DNA of 64,000 bases from Micavibrio sp. UBA6147 (GTDB lineage: Bacteria; Pseudomonadota; Alphaproteobacteria; Micavibrionales; UBA1664): contig DIUX01000006.1 in NCBI GenBank assembly GCA_002423185.1, positions 277,853 through 341,852 on the forward strand, given 5' to 3'. A program made the position numbers and the translations under genes. The first letter of the stretch is position 1, and the number at the start of each line of letters is the position of its first letter. This document shows, piece after piece, positions 1-8,900 of the stretch. The notes beneath the pieces are model-generated. The model ran no database searches, was not told the origin of the DNA, and saw nothing but the letters and a program-made list of their open reading frames with translations.

Positions 1-350
1 TACCAGTAGATCGCTTTGATAATGTCAAAGGCGTCAAGGCCGAGGCCTTTGTTACGATAGGCGGTGGCGAGTTCAAACTGGGCATTGGCATTGTCGAGTG
101 ATGCGGCGCGAGTATACCAATGCAGGGCTTTTTCATCGCTTTTTTCAACGCCGTTGGCGCCGTATTGATAGGAAAACCCCATCGTGATTTGCGCTTCGAC
201 ATCGTCTTTGTCCGCCAAGGCCTCGACCTCTTGAATTGTGAGGGTCAGGAGCTTTTGACATTCGGGGCCGCAATCGCCCTCGGCGCGGGCATTATGCGGC
301 AAAGCCATGACACAGACCCACAGAGCCACCATCAAACATAAGCGAATCAT
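1..350 (-). CDS. Sel1-like repeat protein, exported, 3' end outside the window
   Basis: Only the first ~116 codons are present; the gene runs off the left edge. The N-terminus (MIRLCLMVALWVCVMALPHN, ARA) looks like a Sec signal peptide cut after ARA. It is followed by a Cys pair (GDCGPEC) and at least one Sel1-type TPR unit (AQITMGFSYQYG, then KALHWYTRAASL), with a second beginning at NANAQFELATAYRNKG. Sel1 repeats form solenoids that bind protein partners, often in the periplasm. I chose ATG 350 because GAAGGA lies six bases upstream; an ATG at 356 abuts that site and is less likely. The partner and role cannot be told from this fragment. Confidence 0.8.
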   Translation of the reverse strand, partial: MIRLCLMVALWVCVMALPHNARAEGDCGPECQKLLTLTIQEVEALADKDDVEAQITMGFSYQYGANGVEKSDEKALHWYTRAASLDNANAQFELATAYRNKGLGLDAFDIIKAIYW

Positions 351-535
351 CTTCATTCCTTCGTCATTGAATACGGTCAAAACAGCGACTCGGCGCGTAT
401 CATGGGGGGAGTAAAACAAACTGGCACGGGTTTTGCAATTCTATACTCGTAGATTATACCCGTTGACCAAAAGACCGCAAGCCTTCTCGCCCAAGCATAG
501 AAACACTGGTTACTTACGAAAGACAACACAGCGCC

Positions 536-1462
536 ATGCAAGCCCTCTCCGCCGCCAACAACATCGCCGCCATCGCCGCCCAAAGCGGCGCGTCCCGCGA
601 TGTGGCAAGCGCCATTCACAAGGCCAGCGCCCGTACGGGGGTCGATTTTTCCTATTTGATGAATCAAGCCAAGGCCGAGAGCAACTTTAACCCCGCCGCC
701 AAAGCAAAAACCAGCAGCGCCACAGGATTATACCAATTCATCGAGAGCACATGGATGCGTATGGTTAAAACCCATGGGCAAAAATACGGCCTCGACGCAC
801 AGGCCAACGCCATCACGCAAAAAGCCGATGGCAGTTTCTCCGTTTCCTCCTCCATGCGTAAAGCCATTCTGGATCTTCGCAAAGATCCAGAAGTGGCCTC
901 CGCAATGGCGGCAGAATTTGCCGCAGAAAACAAAGCTTACCTTCAAGAACGCGTTGGCGGCGACATCGGCGCGACCGATATGTATTTCGCCCATTTCCTC
1001 GGCGCCCGCGGAGCCTCCGGATTTTTGAACCAGATGAACGAAACCCCGAACGCCCAAGCCGCCGATTATTTCCCCAAGGCCGCCCAGAGCAACCGCAATG
1101 TCTTTTACGACCCGAATTCAGGAAAACCCCGCACATTTGCACAGGTTTACGAATTTTTCGACAAAAAGTTCAATTCCTCCTCCGATGAACTTTACACCAA
1201 AACCGCCGGTGCCGGAGCGATAGCCTCCTCCGATCGCGCAACCAGCACCGGCGGTAGCGGTCATTTCCTGAGCCTCAGTATTCAAAACACCCAGCATCAA
1301 TTGCTGACCGCCATGATGGCACTGCCTGCGCCGCTCGCCGTTGATGAGGGTGATTCGTTGTTTAGAACATCCAAAGACCCCTTTTCTTTCCTGAACAGTC
1401 CCATCGCGAACCCGATCGACCTGATTTTGGAAGCCCAAAAACAAACCTATACCGGAACTTAA
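536..1462 (+). CDS. Lytic transglycosylase SLT-domain protein
   Basis: 308 aa. Residues ~32-75 carry a lysozyme-like SLT core: AKAESNFNP with the probable catalytic Glu48, then TSSATGLYQF (61-68), the usual GLMQ-type motif. Such enzymes cleave peptidoglycan between MurNAc and GlcNAc with 1,6-anhydro bond formation. A middle segment (ATDMYFAHFLGARGA) matches the extended SLT fold of alphaproteobacterial family members. The C-terminal ~100 residues are low-complexity and unassigned. No classical signal peptide is seen; the N-terminus is Ala-rich and only mildly hydrophobic, so export may be by another route, as for flagellum-linked transglycosylases (inference). The spacing to the divergent Sel1-repeat gene suggests separate promoters. 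Confidence 0.85.
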   Translation: MQALSAANNIAAIAAQSGASRDVASAIHKASARTGVDFSYLMNQAKAESNFNPAAKAKTSSATGLYQFIESTWMRMVKTHGQKYGLDAQANAITQKADGSFSVSSSMRKAILDLRKDPEVASAMAAEFAAENKAYLQERVGGDIGATDMYFAHFLGARGASGFLNQMNETPNAQAADYFPKAAQSNRNVFYDPNSGKPRTFAQVYEFFDKKFNSSSDELYTKTAGAGAIASSDRATSTGGSGHFLSLSIQNTQHQLLTAMMALPAPLAVDEGDSLFRTSKDPFSFLNSPIANPIDLILEAQKQTYTGT

Positions 1463-1592
1463 ATTAAGAAACAAATACTGATAAATTAATTCTATACTTA
1501 CAAAAATTCATTTATTTAATACAAATATACAGTATTAACTATTCATTAACGATTAAGATTTTTCCTTTACTTCGTTTGTTCATGCGAAAAAC

Positions 1593-1622
1593 TTGACACA
1601 TATCCATAATTCTTGCTATACA
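1593..1622 (+). promoter_or_regulatory. Sigma-70-like promoter of the small Cys-rich gene
   Basis: TTGACA at 1593-1598, an 18-base spacer and TATACA at 1617-1622, lying about 30 bases before the ATG at 1654 in an AT-rich stretch. The -35 box is a perfect consensus match. Confidence 0.6.
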
Positions 1623-1653
1623 GAAGATGTGTATAACAAGAAAGGAAACGGAT

Positions 1654-2043
1654 ATGACAAAATTTCCCCTTAGCCTCGGCAAGCTTGGCAATTGTGGTCT
1701 GTCAAACGTCAAGCCGCTCTCAAATTGTTACAACGCACTGACAACGGGGCTGAACCGCTCTTACCGCCAGACCAAAATCTGCTGTAAGAAAATCTGCCGC
1801 AGCGTCAAAAAAGCCTGCGCGACGACCGATGCCAACAAGGCGATGATGATGGAACAAGACCGCGTCAATCACCTCCGCCATGAGCAAGAAGCCGTGCGCC
1901 GTAACAACGAAAGCCTCACCATGATGCTTTTGGCCTTTATGCTCCTGTTCAACAACACAAAACCGGAGCAACCAGAGCAAGACGCCATCTTCGGCGATAA
2001 CAGACCCGCCCGAAGCGACGCGGATCTTGCCCTCGGCTTCTAA
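1654..2043 (+). CDS. Small Cys-rich protein with one hydrophobic segment, unknown function
   Basis: 129 aa from ATG 1654, which has AAAGGAA upstream; an in-frame ATG at 1627 would sit too close to the promoter. The first ~55 residues are basic and Cys-rich (isolated Cys, then ICCKKICRS and KKACA), followed by a charged helix (MMEQDRVNHLRHEQEAVRRN) and a short hydrophobic run (LTMMLLAFMLLF), then an acidic, Pro-containing tail. The Cys spacing matches no metal-binding motif that I know. The gene is monocistronic, with a good promoter and its own terminator, which argues that it is real. I do not recognise the family. Confidence 0.7.
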   Translation: MTKFPLSLGKLGNCGLSNVKPLSNCYNALTTGLNRSYRQTKICCKKICRSVKKACATTDANKAMMMEQDRVNHLRHEQEAVRRNNESLTMMLLAFMLLFNNTKPEQPEQDAIFGDNRPARSDADLALGF

Positions 2044-2073
2044 CGCCAAAGCAACATGTAAAACACATAAGAA

Positions 2074-2109
2074 AAAGGCCGCCCTTGAAATGGCGGCTTT
2101 TATATTTTT
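2074..2109 (+). terminator. Rho-independent terminator of the Cys-rich gene
   Basis: GCCGCC (2078-2083) pairs with GGCGGC (2092-2097), extended by G-U and A-U pairs, with an 8-base loop and a run of T and A after the stem. Confidence 0.75.
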
Positions 2110-2143
2110 AGGGCTTTCTTTTTGAATTTTAAGTTTTCTTTTG

Positions 2144-2228
2144 TGGGGGGAAACGTCCCCCCACACCCGCGGTGGTTTTGGGCGCAGTGCCAAGAGAATC
2201 GCGGGGTTTGGGGGGACGTTTCCCCCCA
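2144..2228. repeat. Long inverted repeat made of two G6/C6 palindromic arms
   Basis: Arm 1 (2144-2170) and arm 2 (2201-2228) are near-perfect reverse complements separated by 30 bases. Each arm contains G6, a short AAACGT or ACGTTT core and C6, so each can also fold alone. It lies between the terminator at 2074 and the convergent stop codon of the Sua5/TsaC gene. It may be a REP/MITE-like intergenic element or a bidirectional transcription barrier; T-rich sequence follows arm 2 on the plus strand. No second copy was noticed elsewhere in the window by eye. Confidence 0.7.
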
Positions 2229-2259
2229 TAATTTTTCTTTATAAGAATAAAAACAAACC

Positions 2260-3345
2260 TTACTCAACACCCGCAGCGCGGCGCAGGCGTTCGTTGATGG
2301 CGAGGCCTAGGCCTGTTTCAGGAATGTCCATGACGGCGATTCCCTTATGCTCCGGCTTGTCGAGCGCCCGCAGCATGGCGAATAGATTGGCGGCGGCTTC
2401 GTTCAGGTCGCCGGATTTGCTGAGCGATTTATGCATGGTGTCGGGGAGGCTGTCCGCCGCCATGCCTTTGGGTTTTTCGCCGTTCGGGGCAGTTGATTGG
2501 TCGGGGCGCACGCCCATGAATTTGGTTGAGCCGAAGGATAGCAGCGCCTCACCCGCCGCGACATCCACGGCGCGGAGGCGGATCGGGATGGTTGGGGCGT
2601 AGTGGCGCAGGGTTTGCCCTGGGGAGCGGGGTTTGTCGCCCTCGCCTCGCACGCCGAAATCATAGGTTACGGGACATTCGAGAATTTCCGATAATTCGGG
2701 TGCCATGATTGCGCCCGGGCGCAGGATGACAGGCGTGTCACCGGACAAGTCCAGCACGGTGGATTCCAAACCGACAGCACACGCCCCGCCCGCCAAGATG
2801 AGGTCGACACGCTCCCCAAGACTTTGCGCAACATGAATGGGGGCGGTGGGGCTGATTTCGCCTGAGGCGTTGGCGCTCGGCGCGGCCAGTGGGCGACCGA
2901 CCAGCGCGATGAGATCCCGTGCCACTGGATGCGCCGGAACACGCAGCGCCACGGTATCCAGCCCCGCGGTTGCGAGGTCACATATCGGGCAATTTTTTCC
3001 CTTCGGCAGTATCAGGGTTAAGGGCCCCGGCCAGAAATAATGCGCCAAGCGCCGCGCACGTTCGGCCATCAATCGCGTTTGCCCGGATTCAGAAGACGAC
3101 GCCTCGGCGCTATCGTTAATTCCTACGGCGGCGAGTGCCTCCCGCGCCGTGGCAAAATGCGAGATGAGCGGGTTGAAATCCGGCCTGTTTTTGGCGGCGA
3201 AAATTTTGGCGACCGCCGCATTGCTCGTGGCGTCCGCCCCAAGCCCGTAGACCGTTTCGGTCGGAAACGCCACCAAGCCGCCATCGCGCAGGATTGCGGC
3301 GGCTTCGGCCAAGGAATCGGGGGTGATGGGTTTGACATGCGCCAT
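2260..3345 (-). CDS. sua5: L-threonylcarbamoyladenylate synthase, long Sua5-type
   Basis: 361 aa. The enzyme makes threonylcarbamoyl-AMP from Thr, bicarbonate and ATP, the first step of t6A37 modification of ANN-decoding tRNAs in the cytoplasm. The YrdC/TsaC catalytic domain fills about residues 1-215, with the signature AFPTETVYGLGADA (26-39) and the APSANASGEISPT segment. A linker and C-terminal Sua5 domain follow (from about 240, GQTLRHYAP), so this is the Sua5/TsaC2 form and not the short TsaC. It lies seven bases downstream of anmK on the same strand and is probably cotranscribed with it. No missing residues were noticed. Confidence 0.93.
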   Translation of the reverse strand: MAHVKPITPDSLAEAAAILRDGGLVAFPTETVYGLGADATSNAAVAKIFAAKNRPDFNPLISHFATAREALAAVGINDSAEASSSESGQTRLMAERARRLAHYFWPGPLTLILPKGKNCPICDLATAGLDTVALRVPAHPVARDLIALVGRPLAAPSANASGEISPTAPIHVAQSLGERVDLILAGGACAVGLESTVLDLSGDTPVILRPGAIMAPELSEILECPVTYDFGVRGEGDKPRSPGQTLRHYAPTIPIRLRAVDVAAGEALLSFGSTKFMGVRPDQSTAPNGEKPKGMAADSLPDTMHKSLSKSGDLNEAAANLFAMLRALDKPEHKGIAVMDIPETGLGLAINERLRRAAGVE

Positions 3346-3351
3346 GACGGA

Positions 3352-4575
3352 TTAATCCCGCATCGGCATTTGCGCCTGTAACAGCGGCGCATTCACCCCG
3401 CCCCCTGCCGCGCGCGGTTCATAGACAACGCCGCCGCCGAGCGGATACGGCGCGCCCGTTGTGCCGGAGAAGGAAATCGGCGCACCGGTCAAACACCGCG
3501 CCGCCATATAGGCAAAACCCTCGGCCTCCACACTCTCCGGATTCGTGCCGAGGTCGTCCAATGTATGGACACGGCATGGCATGATGGCGGCAAGACGCGC
3601 CATTAAATAGGGGTTGCGACTCCCGCCGCCGCACACAAACAGCGCATTCGGCATGTGCGGCACATGGCGCAGCGCCGCCGCCACCGCCATGACGGAACAT
3701 TCCACCAAGGTTGCCGCACCATCGGCGACGGATAAATGCGCCACGGCGTCCATGACAGCGGCGAAATCCTCGCGGTCGAGTGATTTTGGCGCGGGGCGGT
3801 CAAAATACGGGTTGTTCAAAAACCCATCCACGACGGCGCTGTCGACCCGCCCTGTTTCCGCCATTTTGCCGCCTTCGTCCATGCGTTTGGCGGTTTTTTG
3901 CATCATCCAGTCATCGACATAGGCGTTGGCGGGGCCGGTATCAAAGGCCAAGAATGCGTCATCGCGCGTGCCGATAAAGGTCATGTTTCCAACTCCGCCC
4001 ATATTGAGGACGGCGGCAGGAAGCCCTACGCCCGCTTTATGAATCAAGGCGCGGTGATAGACCGGCAGAAGCGGCGCGCCCTGCCCGCCATGCGCGACGT
4101 CATTTTGGCGCAGGTCAAACACAACGGGGATGCCGCAATGGTTGGCGATGGCCTGTGGATTGCCGAGCTGGATGGTTAAGCCCTTGTCGGGGCGGTGGGT
4201 CACGGTTTGCCCGTGGGCGCCGATCAGGTCGATATCATTTTTTGTCAGCTTGCCTTGCGCGAAGAATTGATCCAGCGCGGCAATATACTCCGCCGTTACG
4301 GCGTCAGACGCCGCCCGCATTGCGGGGGTTTCGATGTCTTCACAGAGCAACACATCGCGCAGCAAACGGCGTGTTTCATTGCTGTAGGGAACGGATAAAA
4401 ACCCGTCCTCCATGGCCTCCACTTCCTCTTGCCCATCGGTGCGGATGACCGCAATATCGACGCCGTCCATTGAGGTTCCGCTCATCATTCCCAAAACGGT
4501 TAAGGGGCGGGCGGGAAGTTGGCTCTTTTCCATTGCTGTAAACTTTGCTAATAAAGGGTTCTTCGTATTTTTCAC
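3352..4575 (-). CDS. anmK: Anhydro-N-acetylmuramic acid kinase
   Basis: 407 aa from a GTG at 4575; an ATG at 4533 (MEKSQLPARP) is an alternative start and neither has a strong ribosome site. AnmK hydrolyses the anhydro ring of 1,6-anhydroMurNAc and phosphorylates it to MurNAc-6-P during cell-wall recycling. Seen here are the ATP-binding GMMSGTSMDGVD motif near the N-terminus, GAHGQTVTHRP, and FDTGPANAYVDDWM in the middle, all family hallmarks, and the length is normal. It is divergent from tyrS and followed closely by the Sua5 gene. Its substrate is a product of lytic transglycosylases such as the SLT protein at 536. Confidence 0.95.
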   Translation of the reverse strand: MKNTKNPLLAKFTAMEKSQLPARPLTVLGMMSGTSMDGVDIAVIRTDGQEEVEAMEDGFLSVPYSNETRRLLRDVLLCEDIETPAMRAASDAVTAEYIAALDQFFAQGKLTKNDIDLIGAHGQTVTHRPDKGLTIQLGNPQAIANHCGIPVVFDLRQNDVAHGGQGAPLLPVYHRALIHKAGVGLPAAVLNMGGVGNMTFIGTRDDAFLAFDTGPANAYVDDWMMQKTAKRMDEGGKMAETGRVDSAVVDGFLNNPYFDRPAPKSLDREDFAAVMDAVAHLSVADGAATLVECSVMAVAAALRHVPHMPNALFVCGGGSRNPYLMARLAAIMPCRVHTLDDLGTNPESVEAEGFAYMAARCLTGAPISFSGTTGAPYPLGGGVVYEPRAAGGGVNAPLLQAQMPMRD

Positions 4576-4614
4576 TCTTTGTTTCCACTATGGCGGTTTC
4601 AGGAAAGGCCTGCA

Positions 4615-5868
4615 ATGACTCAGTTTAAATCGGATTTTCTTAACGTCCTGCAAGAGCGCGGCTTTATTCACCAGTGTAGCGATTTTGAGGCGCTGGATCA
4701 AAAGCTATCTTCGGGTGTGCAATCCGCCTATATCGGGTTTGACGCTACGGCACCGAGCCTGCATGTCGGCAGCCTTATCCCGATTATGTTGCTGTACTGG
4801 TTTCAACAAACCGGTCACCGCCCGATCACCCTTATGGGCGGCGGCACAACCAAGGTGGGCGACCCCAGCGGCAAGGATAAATCGCGGCAAGTCCTCACCG
4901 ACGACCTTATCAACGAGAACATCGCCGGAATCAAAAAGATTTTCGGGCAATTCCTGACCTATGGTGAGGGCAAGACCGATGCGGTGATGGTGAATAACGA
5001 TGATTGGCTCAACGGCCTGAAATACCTTGAATTCCTGCGTGATTACGGCCAGCATTTCACGATCAACCGGATGATGACGTTTGATTCCGTCAAGCTCCGC
5101 CTTGAGCGCGAACAACCGCTCACCTTCCTTGAGTTCAATTATATGATTCTTCAGGCCTATGACTTTTTGGAGTTGAACCGCCGCATGGGGGTGAGCTTGC
5201 AAATGGGCGGGTCGGATCAATGGGGCAATATGATCAACGGGATGGAACTTGGCCGCCGCTGTGACGGGGCGGATTTGTTTGTGTTGACGGCACCGCTCCT
5301 GACCACCGCTTCGGGGGCGAAAATGGGCAAAACCGCCGATGGGGCGGTGTGGATTAACAAGGAAATGCTGAGCCCGTATGATTATTACCAATTCTGGCGC
5401 AACACCGAGGATGCCGATGTCGGGCGTTTCCTGAAGCTGTTTACCATCTTGCCGATGGCGGAGATTGCGCGGCTTGAGGCGTTGCAAGGGGCGGATATTA
5501 ACGAGGCGAAGAAAATCCTCGCCTATGAAGCCACCAAGCTGTGCCACGGTGCGGAGCTCGCCGACAGCGCCCAAGAAACCGCGATCAAAACCTTCGAGCA
5601 AGGCGATTTGAGCGGCGACCTCCCCTTTATCGAGGTCAGCAAGGCGCAATTGCAAGGCGGGATTGGCTTGCTGGACTTGATGCGCGATGCGGGGCTTGTG
5701 GCATCCAACGGTGAGGCAAAGCGCCTTATCCAAGGCGGAGGCGTGCGGGTCAACGACAATAAAATTGATGACCCTGCCTTTCAATGCACCTTGTCCGACC
5801 TGAATGACCAATCGGTGATTAAACTCTCCGCCGGCAAGAAAAAACACGCGTTGGTGAAGGTGGCGTAA
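4615..5868 (+). CDS. tyrS: Tyrosyl-tRNA synthetase
   Basis: 417 aa from ATG 4615, chosen because AGGAAAGG lies just upstream and the family begins near TQFKSDFLNVL. Class I synthetase that charges tRNA-Tyr. Visible motifs are YIGFDATAPSLHVGSLIPI with the HIGH-like HVGS, the tyrosine-binding region with QMGGSDQWGN, and the KMSKS-like AKMGKTADG. The C-terminal ~65 residues form an S4 RNA-binding domain (AKRLIQGGGVRVN). It is probably monocistronic, ending at the strong terminator at 5899. Confidence 0.97.
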   Translation: MTQFKSDFLNVLQERGFIHQCSDFEALDQKLSSGVQSAYIGFDATAPSLHVGSLIPIMLLYWFQQTGHRPITLMGGGTTKVGDPSGKDKSRQVLTDDLINENIAGIKKIFGQFLTYGEGKTDAVMVNNDDWLNGLKYLEFLRDYGQHFTINRMMTFDSVKLRLEREQPLTFLEFNYMILQAYDFLELNRRMGVSLQMGGSDQWGNMINGMELGRRCDGADLFVLTAPLLTTASGAKMGKTADGAVWINKEMLSPYDYYQFWRNTEDADVGRFLKLFTILPMAEIARLEALQGADINEAKKILAYEATKLCHGAELADSAQETAIKTFEQGDLSGDLPFIEVSKAQLQGGIGLLDLMRDAGLVASNGEAKRLIQGGGVRVNDNKIDDPAFQCTLSDLNDQSVIKLSAGKKKHALVKVA

Positions 5869-5898
5869 CGCCAAGGCCTCCCACGACAGACACGATAC

Positions 5899-5926
5899 AA
5901 AAAGCGGGCATGAAAGCCCGCTTTTT
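5899..5926. terminator. Bidirectional terminator between tyrS and the AsmA-like gene
   Basis: AAAAAGCGGGC (5899-5909), loop ATGAAA, GCCCGCTTTTT (5916-5926). A perfect 11-bp stem flanked by A5 and T5 lets it serve both convergent genes. Confidence 0.9.
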
Positions 5927-5939
5927 ATTTTTAGCCGCC

Positions 5940-8900
5940 TTAATTCTCAAACAACAAGCGGCGCAGGATGCCGGGGGCGAGGACGGACAGGGGGTTGACG
6001 GTTGTTTTGGGGTCGTCGGAATCGCCGGTCATGCGGTATGTGGCGGCGAAAATACTGCCTGAGCCGCCCGACAAAATATCGCCGACAATCGGAATTCCGC
6101 TGAAAAAACTGTTCAAGGTTGAGGCGGGAACGACGGTGCCGCTGAGGTCGATGCGGTTCTCGGTTTTGTTGACATCGCCTTCGAAGGTCAGCCCTAGCGA
6201 CCCACCCGACGTGCGCCCGTCAATGAAGCGGATCAAGCCACCGCCACGGCGATTGCGCCATTCAAATTCCGTTTCCAAGCGGGCAAAGCTGAGCCCTTTT
6301 GTGTTGATACTGCTGAGCAATGTCGGCACATCCAATAATTTTACCAAGCTGGCCAGTGCGGGGGCGGCGCTCACCTGAAAATCATCTATGCGCGCGAGGC
6401 CGCGCACATCGCCGCCGCGCCCTGTATTCATCGGGATGCCCGCCACCGTCATTTTGCCGCCCGTGACCTTGTCCGTCACGCCGAAGGCCTTGAGCGCCGC
6501 GCCCGCGTCATCAGCCTCCAGACGAAGGCTGTAGCGTTCCTTGGTGTCGGGGTTATAGCGCATATACAGCGCCCCCTTGCCCACCGCGGCGTCCAGCTCG
6601 ATCTGCTCCAACCGCCCGTTGCCGCCCCTGATAAAGGCCTGCACGCCCTTGATATCGGCGTTGTCGCCGGTTTGCATGGTTTGAACCTTGAGCCCGACTT
6701 CATAGGCCGTTTTGTCCCTTAATTGCGGCACGCCTTGTTGGTCGTCTTGTTGGTTATCATCATCGTCATCGTCCCGCGCCATGAAAGGACGCGCATCGAG
6801 TTTTTCCCCCTCCAGCGAGATTTTCATGGAACGGTCGCGCCCTTCCTCCAGCCGCACCGAGAAATTATTATTTCCGAAGGCCAGCCGCGCGATTTTTCCA
6901 TCGATAATGCGCCCTTTATGGGCGTCACTCAGGTCAAACTTAAAGTCGCCGCCCTTCAAGGTGACGGTTTCGGCCATGATATCAAGATCATACAGATGGT
7001 CGATTTTGCCGCCTTGTAAGGTTGCCTTGGCCGAAAACCGCCCGTCACGCCCCGCGGGCTTAACAAATTCGAAAGGCTCGATTTTCAAAATGGCGGAACG
7101 CAGCGAGCCGCTGACGTCTATGCTGGAACTCTTGTCCCATGCATCGGTGTAATCGACCGATACGGGCAAGGCTCCCTCGATATGATCCGATAAATCAATG
7201 CCTATTTTGCGGCGTAAATCGTCATTGGCGACAAGGTCGGCTTTGATCCGGCTCTCATACGGGCGGCCTTGCCCTTGCGAGAAATAGCTGTGCCAATCAA
7301 GGTCAATATCATGCCCGTCCAAAAAGCCTTGCCCCGTCATGCGGTATTCGTTTTGGGTGGCGTCAATCTGGTATGGCCCGCCGGTCAGTGAAAGGCCATG
7401 CAGCACCTTTGGCAGGGTGACATCACTCAATGTCCCCTTCACCCCGACATTAATGTCCTTCACCAAGAGGTTTTTGATGGCCGGAAAATCCACGGTGACG
7501 TCGACATCGGCCTGACCTTTGGCGCGGTCAATGTCGATTTTCAGCCCTTCGTCAAAATTGATCGGATCGGTGGACAAATATTCGAACGCCGCCTTAACGG
7601 GGCCATTAATTTTCAAGGCAATTTTGGCATGCCCCGCCCCCGCCGTGACCAGATCGTCAAAAGACACCGTGCCGGATGTTGCGCGAAGCCCGCCAAGCGC
7701 CGCGGAGTCGATACCGAGCGTCATGGACTTGCCCTCAACCATGCCGCCGCCTTGGATGGCCTCCGCGGGGATCATGGGCGGGTTATAGTCAATTCTGAGG
7801 TCACTGAACCGGAAACCCGCATTCAGGCCTGAAATCCGCCAATCATAGCCTGCGGTTGTGAAGTCAGGCTCTTGCGGTGATTTTGCCTCGGCGGCAGGCG
7901 GCGATGCCCCTTCCACCACGGCATTGCCTTCAAAGGCCGGCTTTGACGGGGGCGGCGCGATTAAGGGGGAATAAGACTGTTGTGCATCCGCGGCCTCGAC
8001 ATTGCCGGGCAATGCCTGCGGCTCCTCCAACGGTTGCGCAGGTTGTGAGGCATTATTATTGGCGGGCAGCGCGGTGCCCGCGGCGACACCGCCGACGTGA
8101 AGCCGCACGGCAATATCGGAGAAATGCCCGCCTGAGGCCTTTTCCACCAGCCATTCATAGGCCGGTTCATCCCGCCCGAAAACCGGCCATATATTGTCCA
8201 GCGCATCGGTTTCGATGCGGTCAATCATCAATTCAAGATCGCCGCTGAAGCTTTTTTTCTCAGGGGTCGGCAACGTCATGCCGCCACCGAGCGAAATCTG
8301 CATCTCCTCAACCATCACGCTCGCCTCGTTCAGAGCAAGAAAGGCTTGCGCGGGGTTCAAAGCCGCGGCGACGGCACCGGCACCGATATTCAACGGACGC
8401 TCACCAAAAACCTCCGGCATCACGATTGTGCCGCCGTCTGTTTCTGCGTTCACATCAAAATTGCGCACCGCCCATTCTTCCCCGATCTGCGCCCCGATTC
8501 GCGCCGCCAGCGGAAGCGCAATGCTCCACCGCGCATCCCCTAGCCCGAATTGCGACAAAAGACGCCCAAGGTCTGCCTTTTCAAGGCGGCCGGACAGGCT
8601 GAGCTCGCGCTGTTTGCCGTCATAGATGAAATCTACCGACAAAATATCGCGGGTTTGGTCTTGCGACATCGCAAGCGATACATAGCCCGTTACATCGGAA
8701 TCATCGCGGTCAAGCGACACTTGCCGAAGCTCCATATCCACATCCGTGAATATCCGGATCGTGTCGCGGGCGATGTCTTGGTAGGCAATGCGCGCGTCTT
8801 CCAAATGCAGGACATAGATCGGCGGCAAGTTCGACACAATACGCGACAGGGTTAGCGGGCTGGTGCGGTTTTGCGCGTCCGTGTCCGAACCCGAGCCGCC

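Noticed and set aside
4705..5874. Minus-strand 389-codon ORF opposite tyrS
   Set aside because: Antisense shadow of tyrS; no domain or ribosome site.
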